Below, piece by piece: positions 1-8,348 of a DNA stretch of 32,044 bases (positions are counted from its first letter, which is position 1; each line of letters opens with the position of its first letter). A program made the translations under genes and the position numbers. The notes beneath the pieces are model-generated. The model searched no databases. It saw nothing but the letters and a program-made list of their open reading frames with translations, and was not told the DNA's origin. Origin of the DNA: Sulfurospirillum sp. UBA12182 (GTDB lineage: Bacteria; Campylobacterota; Campylobacteria; Campylobacterales; Sulfurospirillaceae); NCBI GenBank assembly GCA_002742765.1, contig DLUF01000095.1:1-32044 (forward strand), read 5' to 3'.

Positions 1-363
1 CGTTTTCATCTTTACATGTAAAGCATCTATAATCGTCTGTGAAGATTTTGATACTGGAAAATACCGCTTCTTATCTAAACTCACACAAGAGATTCCTAAA
101 GACTCAAAAAAGGAGATTAAATCTTTATGATTAAACTCTTTGAGTGCTTCACTCATGAACCTACCATTTTTTCCAAAACAACTCATAAAATCTTCATCGT
201 CTAAGGTATTTGTTAAATTACACTTACCACCACCAGTAGCTTTTAATTTTTGGGCAATTTTAGGAAGTTTTTCGAGGAGTAAAACTTGTTTAGAGTTTTG
301 TGCAGCACTTATAGCAGCCATGATTCCAGCTGCTCCAGAACCAATAACTATAAGATCAAACAT
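1..363 (-). CDS. NAD(P)/FAD-dependent oxidoreductase, BaiN/HI0933 family (partial, N-terminal 121 residues)
   Basis: The gene runs off the left edge, so only its N-terminus is visible. The protein opens with a Rossmann FAD-binding motif (VIGSGAAGIMAA, residues 6-17). About 30 residues later comes KATGGGKCNLTN, the signature of the HI0933/BaiN flavoprotein family. Members bind FAD and probably reduce an organic substrate with NAD(P)H in the cytoplasm; the substrate of this one cannot be told. The ATG at 363 has a weak AAGAG ribosome-binding site. It lies 9 bp after the stop of the upstream gene (373-936), so the two are probably co-transcribed. A TTTACATGTAAA palindrome (11-22) lies in the coding sequence, read as L-H-V-K. 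The family assignment is firm; the exact function is open. Confidence 0.85.
   Translation of the reverse strand, partial: MFDLIVIGSGAAGIMAAISAAQNSKQVLLLEKLPKIAQKLKATGGGKCNLTNTLDDEDFMSCFGKNGRFMSEALKEFNHKDLISFFESLGISCVSLDKKRYFPVSKSSQTIIDALHVKMKT
11..22. repeat. TACATGTAA palindrome, site 1 (perfect 12-mer)
   Basis: A perfect TTTACATGTAAA inside the flavoprotein gene, read in the LHVK frame. It is one of 15 copies of the TACATGTAA core in the window. Confidence 0.85.
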
Positions 364-372
364 GCAAACTCT

Positions 373-936
373 TTAGATATAAAGATATCTAGCATATAAA
401 GAGAGATAAATACTCATTACTTCTTTAAGTTTTTCTTCTAAAAGCTTTTGCTCTTCTTTGTTAAAAATCGTATAAAAGAGCTGTTCATGTAAAAAACTAG
501 CATAAGATATAAAAAGTTCAGGTTTTTTAACATCATCTAATGTATAAGCATAAAAAATCTCTAAACCACGAGTTAAACCATATATATAAGCACTCAAACA
601 CTTATAAATACTTGTTTCAACTTTATCAAAATCCTCTTTTTTCTTTTTAAAGTTCGTTGCTAAAAGAGTAGATAAAAGCTGTACCTTAGCCCCTTTTATT
701 TCAGGATTTATCCTCATCTCTAAGATTTTATCCAGATGTCTTAAATTCTCTTCAAAATTTAAAGAGAGATTGATGTTGTCTTTTTTTGCTAAGAGGATAA
801 GCTTTTTTGCATCATAGCTTGAACTTGTATACACCAAGTTTTCATCTAAAAAATCCAACAATTGTTTATACAAAGTTGCATCTTTATCATCACTTTTTGC
901 TAAAAATTCGACGAGATAATTTAATTCTTTATTCAT
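373..936 (-). CDS. Hypothetical alpha-helical protein, 187 aa
   Basis: I do not recognise this protein. It has no signal peptide, no clear membrane segment and no cysteine pair. The composition is Lys-, Leu- and Glu-rich with long stretches that look helical, so a soluble cytoplasmic protein is likely. The only plausible start is the ATG at 936. There is no Shine-Dalgarno sequence before it, and a TACAAT box ends just 7 nt upstream, so its mRNA may be leaderless. It is followed after 9 bp by the BaiN-like flavoprotein and probably shares a transcript with it. On the other side it is divergent from marC. Confidence 0.7.
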   Translation of the reverse strand: MNKELNYLVEFLAKSDDKDATLYKQLLDFLDENLVYTSSSYDAKKLILLAKKDNINLSLNFEENLRHLDKILEMRINPEIKGAKVQLLSTLLATNFKKKKEDFDKVETSIYKCLSAYIYGLTRGLEIFYAYTLDDVKKPELFISYASFLHEQLFYTIFNKEEQKLLEEKLKEVMSIYLSLYARYLYI

Positions 937-943
937 GAGAGTG

Positions 944-949
944 ATTGTA
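944..949 (-). promoter_or_regulatory. Putative -10 box for the 187-aa gene (leaderless?)
   Basis: TACAAT on the minus strand, 7 nt before the ATG at 936. Transcription would start at or next to the start codon. No -35 box is evident. Confidence 0.4.
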
Positions 950-958
950 CAAAAAAAG

Positions 959-967
959 TGTTATAAT
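959..967 (+). promoter_or_regulatory. Extended -10 promoter of marC
   Basis: TGTTATAAT is a consensus extended -10 (TG, one base, TATAAT). It lies 26 nt before the marC ATG at 994, which gives a leader of about 20 nt. There is no good -35, as is common for the housekeeping sigma factor in this phylum. Confidence 0.6.
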
Positions 968-993
968 TTCGCTTTAAAATTATGGAGAATAGC

Positions 994-1593
994 ATGTCTT
1001 TTTTTATTTCTGTTTATATCAAATTCTTTTTTATCATGACACCATTTTTTGTTGTTTCTATGTTTTTGTCGATGACAAGTAACCTAGATGATGCTCATAG
1101 AAAAAAGATAGCGCTAAAAGTAACGACTGCTATCATCGCAACAAGCCTTATCTTACTCTTCTTTGGTCAATACATCTTCGACCTTTTTGGGATTACTCTT
1201 GATGCTTTTAAGATAGGTGCTGGAGCATTACTTTTTTTAACTGCTATTGATTTGATGAAAAAAGATGTTAACGAAAAAGTTGATTGTCCCACAGACATCT
1301 CAAAACACACGATAGTACCTCTAGCTATCCCTATAACTGTTGGACCTGGAACTATCGGTGCACTTTTGGTTATGGGTGGGGAGATGACCACTTTTAAACT
1401 TATGAGTTTGGGCTCATCTGCACTTATTTGTTCTATCTTATCTATAGGGGCGATGCTCTATCTCTCAAGTAGCATAAAGAAAATCGTAGGGGTAACAGGA
1501 CTTATCGTCTTAAGTAAGATAACAGCTTTAGTTCTCGCTGCTCTCTCAGCTCAACTTATATTTACAGGTATAAAAAATTTCTTAGGACTTTAA
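994..1593 (+). CDS. MarC family integral membrane protein
   Basis: A 199-residue inner-membrane protein with about six hydrophobic segments. It carries the MarC (formerly UPF0056) pattern: an early GAGALLFLTAIDLM segment, and the conserved PLAIPITVGPGTIGALLVMGG around residues 105-125. The name comes from the E. coli mar locus, but the family has no proven transport or resistance role. The ATG at 994 is preferred over an in-frame ATG at 982 because GGAG at 984-987 sits 6 nt before it. Its end overlaps the convergent TIGR01777 gene by 12 bp. Confidence 0.9.
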   Translation: MSFFISVYIKFFFIMTPFFVVSMFLSMTSNLDDAHRKKIALKVTTAIIATSLILLFFGQYIFDLFGITLDAFKIGAGALLFLTAIDLMKKDVNEKVDCPTDISKHTIVPLAIPITVGPGTIGALLVMGGEMTTFKLMSLGSSALICSILSIGAMLYLSSSIKKIVGVTGLIVLSKITALVLAALSAQLIFTGIKNFLGL

Positions 1594-2400
1594 AAGATGA
1601 TTTAAAGAGCTTTTAATATCAGGATATAAAAAGTCAAATCCTGCTTCTTGTAAAGCTTTTGGATAAATCTCTTTTGAACCTGTCAAAACAGTTGCCGCTT
1701 CTCCAAAGATAAGTTTTAAAACAAACTCGGGAAGTGGGAAAATCGTAGGTCTTTGGAGCGTAGCACCTAGTGTTTTAGTAAACTCATAGTTACTGACTGG
1801 TTTTGGAGCAGTTGCATTAAACACTCCATGCACTCTTTTTTCAATGAGAAATTCATATATACGAGCTAAATCTTCAATATCAATCCAACTCATCATCATC
1901 GCTCCATCTCCTATGATACCACCAACTCCTAATTTAAAAGGAGTAAGCATCTGAGCAAGAGCACCTCCATCTTTTCCAAGGACTATACCAAAACGCAAAA
2001 CTGCCGTAGGTTTGTTACACTTAAAAGCCTCTTCTTCCCAAGCTTTTGCTAACATACCCAAAAAATCACTACCTATCTCACAAGTTTCATCGCATACCAT
2101 GTTATCTGGATAGATACCAACAGCCGAAGTTGATATAAAATACTCTACATCACTTTCATTGATAGCATTAACAAGTTTTTGAGTAGTTTGTATACGACTT
2201 GAATAAAGGATTTTTTTGTACTCTTCACTCCATCTTTTGATAATAGGAGCACCAGCTAAATTGACAACGACTTGTACACCAACAAGTTTTTCCTTGATGC
2301 TAGATGGGGTGTCATTTCGATTTATGACCACAAAATCAGGAAATTTTTGTTTGATAGCACTAGCTACAAAACCACTAGCGCCGCTAAGAGCTATCTTCAT
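1582..2400 (-). CDS. TIGR01777 family epimerase-like protein (SDR fold)
   Basis: A short-chain dehydrogenase/epimerase-type protein of about 272 residues. The N-terminus has a nucleotide-binding loop SGASGFVASAI, followed by VVNLAGAPI and the STSAVGIYP segment typical of the TIGR01777 (YfcH/SulA) family. The C-terminal 50 residues match the DUF1731 extension (LPEFVLKLIFGEAATVLTGS). The third glycine of the usual GxxGxxG loop is Ala here. The substrate is unknown. Two adjacent ATGs (2403 and 2400) are possible; the one at 2400 has the better 6-nt spacing from AAGGAG. It lies just past the oor terminator, with too little room for its own promoter, so read-through probably supplies its transcript. 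Confidence 0.88.
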   Translation of the reverse strand: MKIALSGASGFVASAIKQKFPDFVVINRNDTPSSIKEKLVGVQVVVNLAGAPIIKRWSEEYKKILYSSRIQTTQKLVNAINESDVEYFISTSAVGIYPDNMVCDETCEIGSDFLGMLAKAWEEEAFKCNKPTAVLRFGIVLGKDGGALAQMLTPFKLGVGGIIGDGAMMMSWIDIEDLARIYEFLIEKRVHGVFNATAPKPVSNYEFTKTLGATLQRPTIFPLPEFVLKLIFGEAATVLTGSKEIYPKALQEAGFDFLYPDIKSSLNHLLKS

Positions 2401-2419
2401 CATTGTCTCCTTTATATTT

Positions 2420-2447
2420 AAGAAAAGAGAGGCTATAAGCCTCTCTT
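2420..2447 (-). terminator. Intrinsic terminator downstream of oorC
   Basis: A perfect 10-bp stem (2425-2434 with 2438-2447), a 3-nt loop, and a short T-rich tail (TTTTCTT) on the minus strand, starting a few bases after the oorC stop. It closes the TCA block but probably leaks into the TIGR01777 gene, whose start is 24 nt further on. Confidence 0.8.
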
Positions 2448-2452
2448 AAAAG

Positions 2453-3010
2453 TTATAATTTTTCTAAAGCTTCTTTAGTGTATTTGACACCTAAAGAATA
2501 TGCTAATTTATTTGCAGCATGAACTTTTTCAGGAACTTTAGAGAGCATCACTTGTTGGATTAGCTCATGGTCAAGTACTTGTGTCATTTCTGCTGTGATA
2601 GCTAAAGCAACAACAGATTGGGTAATAACATTTCCAACCTCTTCTTTTGCGATAGTAATGATAGGAATCTCAATAATTCTCCATTTTTTTCTATCTTCTT
2701 CATTAGGGCTTACAAGGTTTGGTTCAACAACTATGATAGAACCCTCTTTTACCCCGTTTTTAAACTGATCAAAGCTTACCTGAGCAGTAGCTATCATAAA
2801 CTCTATTTCTCCCTCATTTGCATAAGGAAAAAGGATTTCACCATCATCAAGTAAGATATCAACTTTTGTAGGACCTCCACGAACTTGAGAAGTATAAGTT
2901 GAAGCTTTTACACCATAGCCACCATTTTTGATTTTAGCAGCTGCCAAAATTTCACCCGCTAGGATAACACCTTGACCACCAACACCAACAAATCTTAATT
3001 GTCTTCTCAC
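2453..3010 (-). CDS. oorC: 2-oxoglutarate:ferredoxin oxidoreductase, gamma subunit
   Basis: A 185-residue gamma-domain subunit of the 2-oxoacid:acceptor oxidoreductase family. The N-terminal FVGVGGQGVILAGEILA and the later YTSQVRGGPTKVDI motif are diagnostic. With OorA, OorB and OorD it forms the enzyme that interconverts 2-oxoglutarate and succinyl-CoA with ferredoxin or flavodoxin as electron carrier. In an autotroph it can fix CO2 by reductive carboxylation. The start codon is GTG at 3010, with AAGGAG 6 nt upstream; that ribosome-binding site overlaps the last codons of oorB, so translation is coupled. Confidence 0.95.
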   Translation of the reverse strand: MRRQLRFVGVGGQGVILAGEILAAAKIKNGGYGVKASTYTSQVRGGPTKVDILLDDGEILFPYANEGEIEFMIATAQVSFDQFKNGVKEGSIIVVEPNLVSPNEEDRKKWRIIEIPIITIAKEEVGNVITQSVVALAITAEMTQVLDHELIQQVMLSKVPEKVHAANKLAYSLGVKYTKEALEKL

Positions 3011-3013
3011 GTG

Positions 3014-3853
3014 TTACTCCTTAACCAATTTAACCATAGTTTTATTTTGAGCAGCTTCGATTACTTTATCATAGCTTTCACAATACTCTGCATTATCATA
3101 CTGTTTTAGGATACCTGTTGGATAATACTTTAGTTTATCTTCATCAGGAAGTTCATCGTATTTTTTAAGAGGCATTGTCATCTCTTCAATCCAATTTAGA
3201 TTTTGAACAGCCTCCCCCATCTTGTTTTTTCTCCCTAAGTTGATATGACAATTTGAGAAAACTTCCATAAAAGAGTAACCTTTATGCTTAAAGCCAGCAA
3301 CAAAAGCTTTTTCCATTTTTTGAGGCTCAACTACTGTCTCACGAGAAACAAAAGTTGCTCCAGCAGCATAAGCAAGTTTAGCTGCGTTAAACACAGGATC
3401 AACATTACCATACTGTGCTGTTACTGTCCAAAGCCCCTTTGGAGTTGTAGGGCTTGTTTGTGAATTTGTAAGACCATAGATAAAGTTGTTGATTAAAATA
3501 TGATTTAAATCGATATTTCTTCTACAACCATGAATCGTATGGTTTCCACCAATAGCTAAACCATCACCATCACCAGTTACAACGATAACATGTTTATCAG
3601 GATTTGCTAGTTTAATTCCTGTTGCATAAGCAACCGCACGACCATGTGTTGTATGTACAGTATTGCAGTTGATATACGAGCTAAAACGTCCACTACAACC
3701 AATCCCTGAAACCACACAAACATCTTTCATATCCCAGCCCATCTTGTCAATCGCTCTGATAACAGCTTTTAAGATAACACCGTCACCACATCCCCAACAC
3801 CAAAGTGTTGGCATTTTATCAACTCTTAGATATCTATCGTAATCAAAAGCCAT
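3014..3853 (-). CDS. oorB: 2-oxoglutarate:ferredoxin oxidoreductase, beta subunit (TPP-binding)
   Basis: A 279-residue thiamine-pyrophosphate subunit. The N-terminus has PTLWCWGCGDGVILKAV, holding the conserved Cys pair, then SGIGCSGR with another conserved Cys. The TPP/Mg motif VTGDGDGLAIGGNH follows around residues 92-105. Length and motif order match OorB of Helicobacter and Campylobacter. The start is a TAATG junction: its ATG shares one base with the oorA stop, so the two subunits are translationally coupled. Confidence 0.96.
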   Translation of the reverse strand: MAFDYDRYLRVDKMPTLWCWGCGDGVILKAVIRAIDKMGWDMKDVCVVSGIGCSGRFSSYINCNTVHTTHGRAVAYATGIKLANPDKHVIVVTGDGDGLAIGGNHTIHGCRRNIDLNHILINNFIYGLTNSQTSPTTPKGLWTVTAQYGNVDPVFNAAKLAYAAGATFVSRETVVEPQKMEKAFVAGFKHKGYSFMEVFSNCHINLGRKNKMGEAVQNLNWIEEMTMPLKKYDELPDEDKLKYYPTGILKQYDNAEYCESYDKVIEAAQNKTMVKLVKE

Positions 3854-4986
3854 TACATCATCTCCTTAACTTTTGCTACCATCTCTAGTGGTGCGATTGG
3901 ACGGCCATTTGCCTTATGAAGTGTTCCAAAATCATCTCGTTTCATTACTCTTTGAATCTCTTCTAAATACTGTCCTTTATTAAGTTCAGTTACAAAAATT
4001 TTCTCAAATCTTTCACCGATTTCTTTGAGTTTTTTATCTGGACTTGGCCAAAGTGTTATAGGTCTAAAAAGTCCTGCTTTGATACCATCATTTCTTAGTT
4101 TCATAACAGCTTCTTTTGCACCTCGACTGATACTTCCATATGCGATAAGACAGACTTCAGCATCATCTAACATATACTCTTCATACTGGACTATATCATC
4201 TCGTTTTGTATTGATTTTATTCATAAGTCTTGTGATGTTATACTCACATTGAACTCCATCTTCAGTTGGATGTCCATTTGCTCCATGATGTAAACCAGTT
4301 ACATGATAAAAATAACCTTGAAAGAAAGGATTGAGAACTGCTGGCTCATCTGGACCTACATCATAAGGCTTATAATCTTTTGGTGCACCAGTGAACACTT
4401 TACGCTTTATAACACTATTTTTTACCTCTTCTAAATCTGGAAGAATTGCTTTTCCATGCATATGTCCTAGTGTCTCATCTAATAAAAGGAAAACTGGTGT
4501 CATGTACTTTTCTGCTAAATTAAATGCTCTAACAGTTTGCGTATAAGCTTCTTCTAAACTACCTGGACAAAGCGTGATAGAAGCAAAATCACCATGTGTT
4601 GGATACTTTGCCTGACCGATATCTGCTTGAGAAACACGTGTTGGAAGACCAGTTGAAGGACCACCACGCATAACGTTGATAACCACAAGAGGTATCTCAG
4701 CGATAAAGGCTAAACCGATTTGTTCTGATTTTAAAGACATACCAGGACCACTTGTTGCAGTCATTGCTTTTTTGCCACTCATGGAAGCTCCAAGAGCAAC
4801 ACAGATACCAGCTATCTCATCTTCCATTTGAATAAACTTACCACCGACTCTTGGAAGTAAGACACTCATATCATGAGCAATTTCACTAGATGGAGTAATA
4901 GGATAGCCACCAAAAAATTCACAGCCACACTCAACTGCAGCTTTAGCAGCTAAGGCGTTACCACTTGATATTACTTCTCTTGCCAT
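3853..4986 (-). CDS. oorA: 2-oxoglutarate:ferredoxin oxidoreductase, alpha subunit
   Basis: A 377-residue pyruvate-flavodoxin-oxidoreductase-type alpha subunit. It contains GYPITPSSEIAHDM near residue 28, SGPGMSLKSEQIG and the conserved RGGPSTGLPTRVSQADI loop around residue 110. The C-terminal half carries the domain II/transketolase C-like region. It pairs with OorB around the TPP site and probably sets substrate choice. A GGAG lies 6 nt before the ATG at 4986. It sits between oorD and oorB in the usual oorDABC order. Confidence 0.96.
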   Translation of the reverse strand: MAREVISSGNALAAKAAVECGCEFFGGYPITPSSEIAHDMSVLLPRVGGKFIQMEDEIAGICVALGASMSGKKAMTATSGPGMSLKSEQIGLAFIAEIPLVVINVMRGGPSTGLPTRVSQADIGQAKYPTHGDFASITLCPGSLEEAYTQTVRAFNLAEKYMTPVFLLLDETLGHMHGKAILPDLEEVKNSVIKRKVFTGAPKDYKPYDVGPDEPAVLNPFFQGYFYHVTGLHHGANGHPTEDGVQCEYNITRLMNKINTKRDDIVQYEEYMLDDAEVCLIAYGSISRGAKEAVMKLRNDGIKAGLFRPITLWPSPDKKLKEIGERFEKIFVTELNKGQYLEEIQRVMKRDDFGTLHKANGRPIAPLEMVAKVKEMM

Positions 4987-4998
4987 AAATACTCCCTA

Positions 4999-5313
4999 TT
5001 AACTCAATTTTCTAAAATGGTTGTTTTTGATATCTTCAGCACGTTTTTGCGCACCTTCGCTTAACTTTGCAAACTTAAATTCGCCTCTTTCAGCAACATA
5101 AATCGCAAAATCTGGGCAATGAAGCTCACAATCCCTGCAACCTATACAAGCATCAGGTTCTATCACTTCAATCATCGACCCTAAAGTCGAGTTGGGAGCT
5201 GGTACCATCGCTAAAACACCAGCTGGACACATACTGACACAGATATCACAGGCCTTACATCGTTTTACATTTACCCATACTGGAGTATTTTCTGGAGCCG
5301 CCACTGAACTCAT
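4999..5313 (-). CDS. oorD: 2-oxoglutarate:ferredoxin oxidoreductase, delta subunit (2x[4Fe-4S])
   Basis: A 104-residue ferredoxin-like subunit with two tetracysteine motifs, CKACDICVSMCPAG near residue 18 and CIGCRDCELHCPDF near residue 56. Each has the CxxCxxCxxxCP layout that binds a [4Fe-4S] cluster. It passes electrons between the TPP site and the external ferredoxin. Its start lies a few bases after the stop of the HMA-domain gene, and its ribosome-binding region overlaps the end of that gene. Confidence 0.95.
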   Translation of the reverse strand: MSSVAAPENTPVWVNVKRCKACDICVSMCPAGVLAMVPAPNSTLGSMIEVIEPDACIGCRDCELHCPDFAIYVAERGEFKFAKLSEGAQKRAEDIKNNHFRKLS

Positions 5314-5317
5314 AATC

Positions 5318-5611
5318 CTAGTTCTCCTTTTCTTTATTAAGTTTTCCTACTGCACATGAAACAAAGCTTTTGCCTTTTAACATAGCACTTTGTATCGTAC
5401 CTAAATCATCATTAACTTCAGGATAACCCAAAGACTTTAGTGTATTTAAAAGATATTTTTCATCTTCGTCACTACCTATAGTAGCACTCACTTTTCTTGG
5501 CATAGAGTCTAAATCAACCTCTATATCAGGAAATCTATCTTTTAATTTTGATTTAACTGTACCTGCACAGCCACCACATTTGATATTTAACACTTCAAAA
5601 GTTTTTTTCAC
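5318..5611 (-). CDS. Small HMA-domain (CopZ-like) metal-binding protein inside the TCA operon
   Basis: A 97-residue protein. Residues 1-67 form a heavy-metal-associated domain ([20 protein letters not shown]) with a C-GG-C metal-binding pair at residues 12-15. This is followed by a 30-residue tail with one more Cys ([11 protein letters not shown]). Such domains usually carry Cu(I) or another soft metal in the cytoplasm. The start is a GTG whose GTGA overlaps the sucD stop by 4 bp, with GAGGT 9 nt upstream, so it is translated in step with sucD. Its place between sucD and oorD suggests a role linked to the iron-sulfur enzymes around it, but the metal and partner are unknown. Confidence 0.85.
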   Translation of the reverse strand: MKKTFEVLNIKCGGCAGTVKSKLKDRFPDIEVDLDSMPRKVSATIGSDEDEKYLLNTLKSLGYPEVNDDLGTIQSAMLKGKSFVSCAVGKLNKEKEN

Positions 5612-6480
5612 TTATTTAATACCTCAGCTACTTTTTTACCTATATGAGCTGGAGACTTAACTACATGTACTCCTGCAGCTTCTAATGCTGCCATCTTTTC
5701 AGCAGCTGTTCCAGCACTTCCACTTACAATAGCACCTGCATGTCCCATACGTTTACCTTTTGGAGCAGTTTGCCCTGCTATAAAAGCAACTACTGGTTTT
5801 GTAATATGTTGTTTAATAAACTCTGCTGCTTGAATTTCCAAATCCCCACCAATTTCTCCGATAAGAACTATTGCTTCTGTTTCAGAATCATTTTCAAACA
5901 TAGGCAATAATTGCTTATAGCTTAAGCCTATGATAGGGTCTCCACCAATTCCTACAGCAGTTGTGATACCAAAGCCCTCTTTACATACTTGATTAGCACC
6001 TTCATACGTCAAAGTTCCTGATTTTGAAATCAATCCAACATTTCCTTTTTTAAAAATCATGCCAGGCATAATACCTATCTTACACTCTTCTGCTGTAATG
6101 ATACCAGGGCAATTTGGTCCAATCGTACTCATACCTTTTTTAGTTGCATAAGCTTTTGCCATTTGCATATCTCTAACTGGCGCACCTTCAGTGATGATAA
6201 CAGCCAGTTCAATCCCAGCATCACTTGCTTCCATAACAGCATCAGCAACAAAAGCTGGTGGAACAAAAATCATACTTACAGTTGCTCCAGTAGCCAAAAC
6301 AGCTTCTTTGACAGTATTAAAAACTGGTTTTCCAAGATGTTCACTTCCACCTTTATTAGGAGTTACACCACCTACAATTTTTGTACCATAAGCAAGACAT
6401 TGTTCAGCATGAAATGAACCTTCTTTACCAGTAAAACCCTGAACTATAACCTTTGTATCTTTATTTACCAATATACTCAT
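5608..6480 (-). CDS. sucD: Succinate-CoA ligase, alpha subunit
   Basis: A 290-residue succinyl-CoA synthetase alpha subunit. It has the CoA-binding N-terminus ([18 protein letters not shown]), GPNCPGII near residue 123, and the active-site loop GRxGHAGAI form ([14 protein letters not shown]) near residue 245, whose His is phosphorylated. With SucC it makes succinyl-CoA from succinate and nucleotide triphosphate, or the reverse, and so feeds or drains the Oor reaction. A TAATG junction couples it to sucC. Confidence 0.97.
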   Translation of the reverse strand: MSILVNKDTKVIVQGFTGKEGSFHAEQCLAYGTKIVGGVTPNKGGSEHLGKPVFNTVKEAVLATGATVSMIFVPPAFVADAVMEASDAGIELAVIITEGAPVRDMQMAKAYATKKGMSTIGPNCPGIITAEECKIGIMPGMIFKKGNVGLISKSGTLTYEGANQVCKEGFGITTAVGIGGDPIIGLSYKQLLPMFENDSETEAIVLIGEIGGDLEIQAAEFIKQHITKPVVAFIAGQTAPKGKRMGHAGAIVSGSAGTAAEKMAALEAAGVHVVKSPAHIGKKVAEVLNK

Positions 6481-7652
6481 TATAGTTCTCCTCTAGCAGC
6501 TGCTACTGCTTTTTTTGCACCATCTTCCAAATCAGTGGCACTAATAACATTTGCTATATTTGCACTTTTTAAAATCTCTGCTGCTTCTAGGGCATTTGTT
6601 CCATCTAATCTTACGATAACTGGTACTGTCACATCAACCAATTTAGTTGCTTCTAAGATACCATTTGCAATCCTATCGCATCTTACAATTCCACCAAAGA
6701 TATTTACAAAAATTGATTTGACGTTTTGATCTTTTAAAATGATTTCAAAGCCTTTTGCAACCGTTTGGGCACTTGCTTTTCCACCAACATCTAAAAAGTT
6801 TGCTGGAGTTCCTCCAACATAATTAATTGTATCCATAGTTCCCATCGCAAGTCCAGCTCCGTTAACCATACAACCGACCTCACCATCTAGTTTTATATAG
6901 CTTAGTCCAAACTCACCAGCTTCTCTCTCACTTGGGTCTTCTGCACTTATATCTCGCATAGCTTCAATTTCTGGATGACGATAAAGCGCACTATCATCAA
7001 AACCCATTTTGCCATCAAGAGCTATAAAATCTCCACTACCAGTTTTTACAAGTGGATTTATCTCTATAAGTTCCGCATCATTTTCCATATACACTTTATA
7101 TAAAGCAGATGCAAACTTCATAAATTTGCCGATCTCTTCTTTTGCAAGTCCTAAACCAAAGGCAAGTTCTCGACCATGAAAAGCTTGAAATCCAATAGCT
7201 GGATCAATAGCAACTTTTACAATCTTTTCAGGAGTTTCAGCAGCGACTTTCTCTATCTCCATTCCACCTTCGGTTGAGGCCATAATAACTGGCATCTCTT
7301 TAGCCCTATCTAAGACAACTCCCAAATAAAGTTCATCTGCGATATCAACACCCTCTTCTATGTAAACTTTTTGTACTAGTTTACCCTCAGGTCCAGTTTG
7401 ATGTGTTACTAAAGTCATACCTAGTATCTGTGAAGCAAGTTCTTCTACTTCTTCTAAGCTACGAGCCAATTTGACACCACCGCCAAGACCACGTCCACCA
7501 GCATGGATTTGAGCTTTAACAACCCAGATATTTCCGCCTAGCTTTTTTGCATTTTCAACAGCTTCAAGGACACTATGAGCTACATAACCTCTTGGAACAG
7601 GGACACCGTATTTTGAGAAAATCTCTTTTGCTTGGTACTCGTGTACATTCAA
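6480..7652 (-). CDS. sucC: Succinate-CoA ligase, beta subunit
   Basis: A 390-residue beta subunit with an N-terminal ATP-grasp domain ([20 protein letters not shown], then [18 protein letters not shown]) and a C-terminal CoA-ligase domain with [13 protein letters not shown]. It is a complete, typical-length SucC. The ATG at 7652 has AGGAG 10 nt upstream. A 119-bp gap separates it from fumarase beta. The gap holds an 11-base sequence also found before icd, so sucC may have its own promoter inside the block. Confidence 0.97.
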   Translation of the reverse strand: MNVHEYQAKEIFSKYGVPVPRGYVAHSVLEAVENAKKLGGNIWVVKAQIHAGGRGLGGGVKLARSLEEVEELASQILGMTLVTHQTGPEGKLVQKVYIEEGVDIADELYLGVVLDRAKEMPVIMASTEGGMEIEKVAAETPEKIVKVAIDPAIGFQAFHGRELAFGLGLAKEEIGKFMKFASALYKVYMENDAELIEINPLVKTGSGDFIALDGKMGFDDSALYRHPEIEAMRDISAEDPSEREAGEFGLSYIKLDGEVGCMVNGAGLAMGTMDTINYVGGTPANFLDVGGKASAQTVAKGFEIILKDQNVKSIFVNIFGGIVRCDRIANGILEATKLVDVTVPVIVRLDGTNALEAAEILKSANIANVISATDLEDGAKKAVAAARGEL

Positions 7653-7697
7653 TTGAAACTCCTAATCGATTTTTAACAAAAACTTTATAGTTTCTTT

Positions 7698-7711
7698 TAT
7701 ATTAAAGCGAT
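7698..7711 (-). promoter_or_regulatory. Putative promoter/operator before sucC sharing an 11-mer with icd
   Basis: On the minus strand this reads ATCGCTTTAATATA. The GCTTTAATATA part is identical to 11507-11517 before icd and sits at nearly the same distance from the start codon (46 versus 44 nt). It probably contains the -10 region (TATAAA). Confidence 0.4.
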
Positions 7712-7771
7712 AAATTTCACAACTAATTATTTTTTTTACTTATAATTTAAGTTTGAAAAAAAGTTTGATTA

Positions 7772-8335
7772 TCACTCTTTTATTTCATACTGAGCACGAC
7801 CTATTTGATATAAATCTTGACCATAAGTATCATTGATAACAGTCAGAGGAAAATCAACAACTTCTAATTTTCTAATAGCCTCAGGACCAAGTTCTGGATA
7901 AGCTATTACTTCTGCACTTTTTATCTGTCTAGCTAGCAATGCTCCAGCACCACCAGTAGCACCAAAATATATAGCTTTAGATTGCATACAAGCATTGATT
8001 ACATCTTGATTTCTCTTCCCTTTTCCTATCATACCACGAAGTTTTTTTTCATTGATTAGACGTGGAGAATAAGAATCCATACGATAGCTTGTTGTTGGTC
8101 CAGCACTTCCTATTGGATCACCTGGCTTTGGAGGAGTTGGTCCTACAAAATAGATAACAGCACCTTCAACATCAAAAGGAAGTTCTTTTCCTTCATCCAT
8201 TAAATCTATAAGTTTTTTGTGAGCTGCATCACGAGCTGTATAAATAAATCCACTTAGATAAACTATATCACCAGCTTTTAGCTGTTCTACATCATTAACG
8301 CTTAGTGGTGTTGTTAAATTATATGTTTTACTCAT
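7772..8335 (-). CDS. Fumarate hydratase class I, beta subunit
   Basis: A 187-residue C-terminal-type subunit of the two-part class I (iron-sulfur) fumarase. It shows VYLSGFIYTARDAAHKKL early, then GPTTSYRMDSYSP and MIGKG, all conserved in the fumarase beta domain. It works with the alpha subunit just upstream (14 bp apart) to interconvert fumarate and malate. A good AGGAG precedes the ATG at 8335. In E. coli FumA the two parts are fused; split subunits are usual in this phylum and in archaea. Confidence 0.95.
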   Translation of the reverse strand: MSKTYNLTTPLSVNDVEQLKAGDIVYLSGFIYTARDAAHKKLIDLMDEGKELPFDVEGAVIYFVGPTPPKPGDPIGSAGPTTSYRMDSYSPRLINEKKLRGMIGKGKRNQDVINACMQSKAIYFGATGGAGALLARQIKSAEVIAYPELGPEAIRKLEVVDFPLTVINDTYGQDLYQIGRAQYEIKE

Positions 8336-8348
8336 CTGAAACTCCTAC

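Noticed and set aside
982-993. Earlier in-frame ATG for marC
   Set aside because: It would place the GGAG ribosome-binding site inside the coding region and add residues not typical of MarC.
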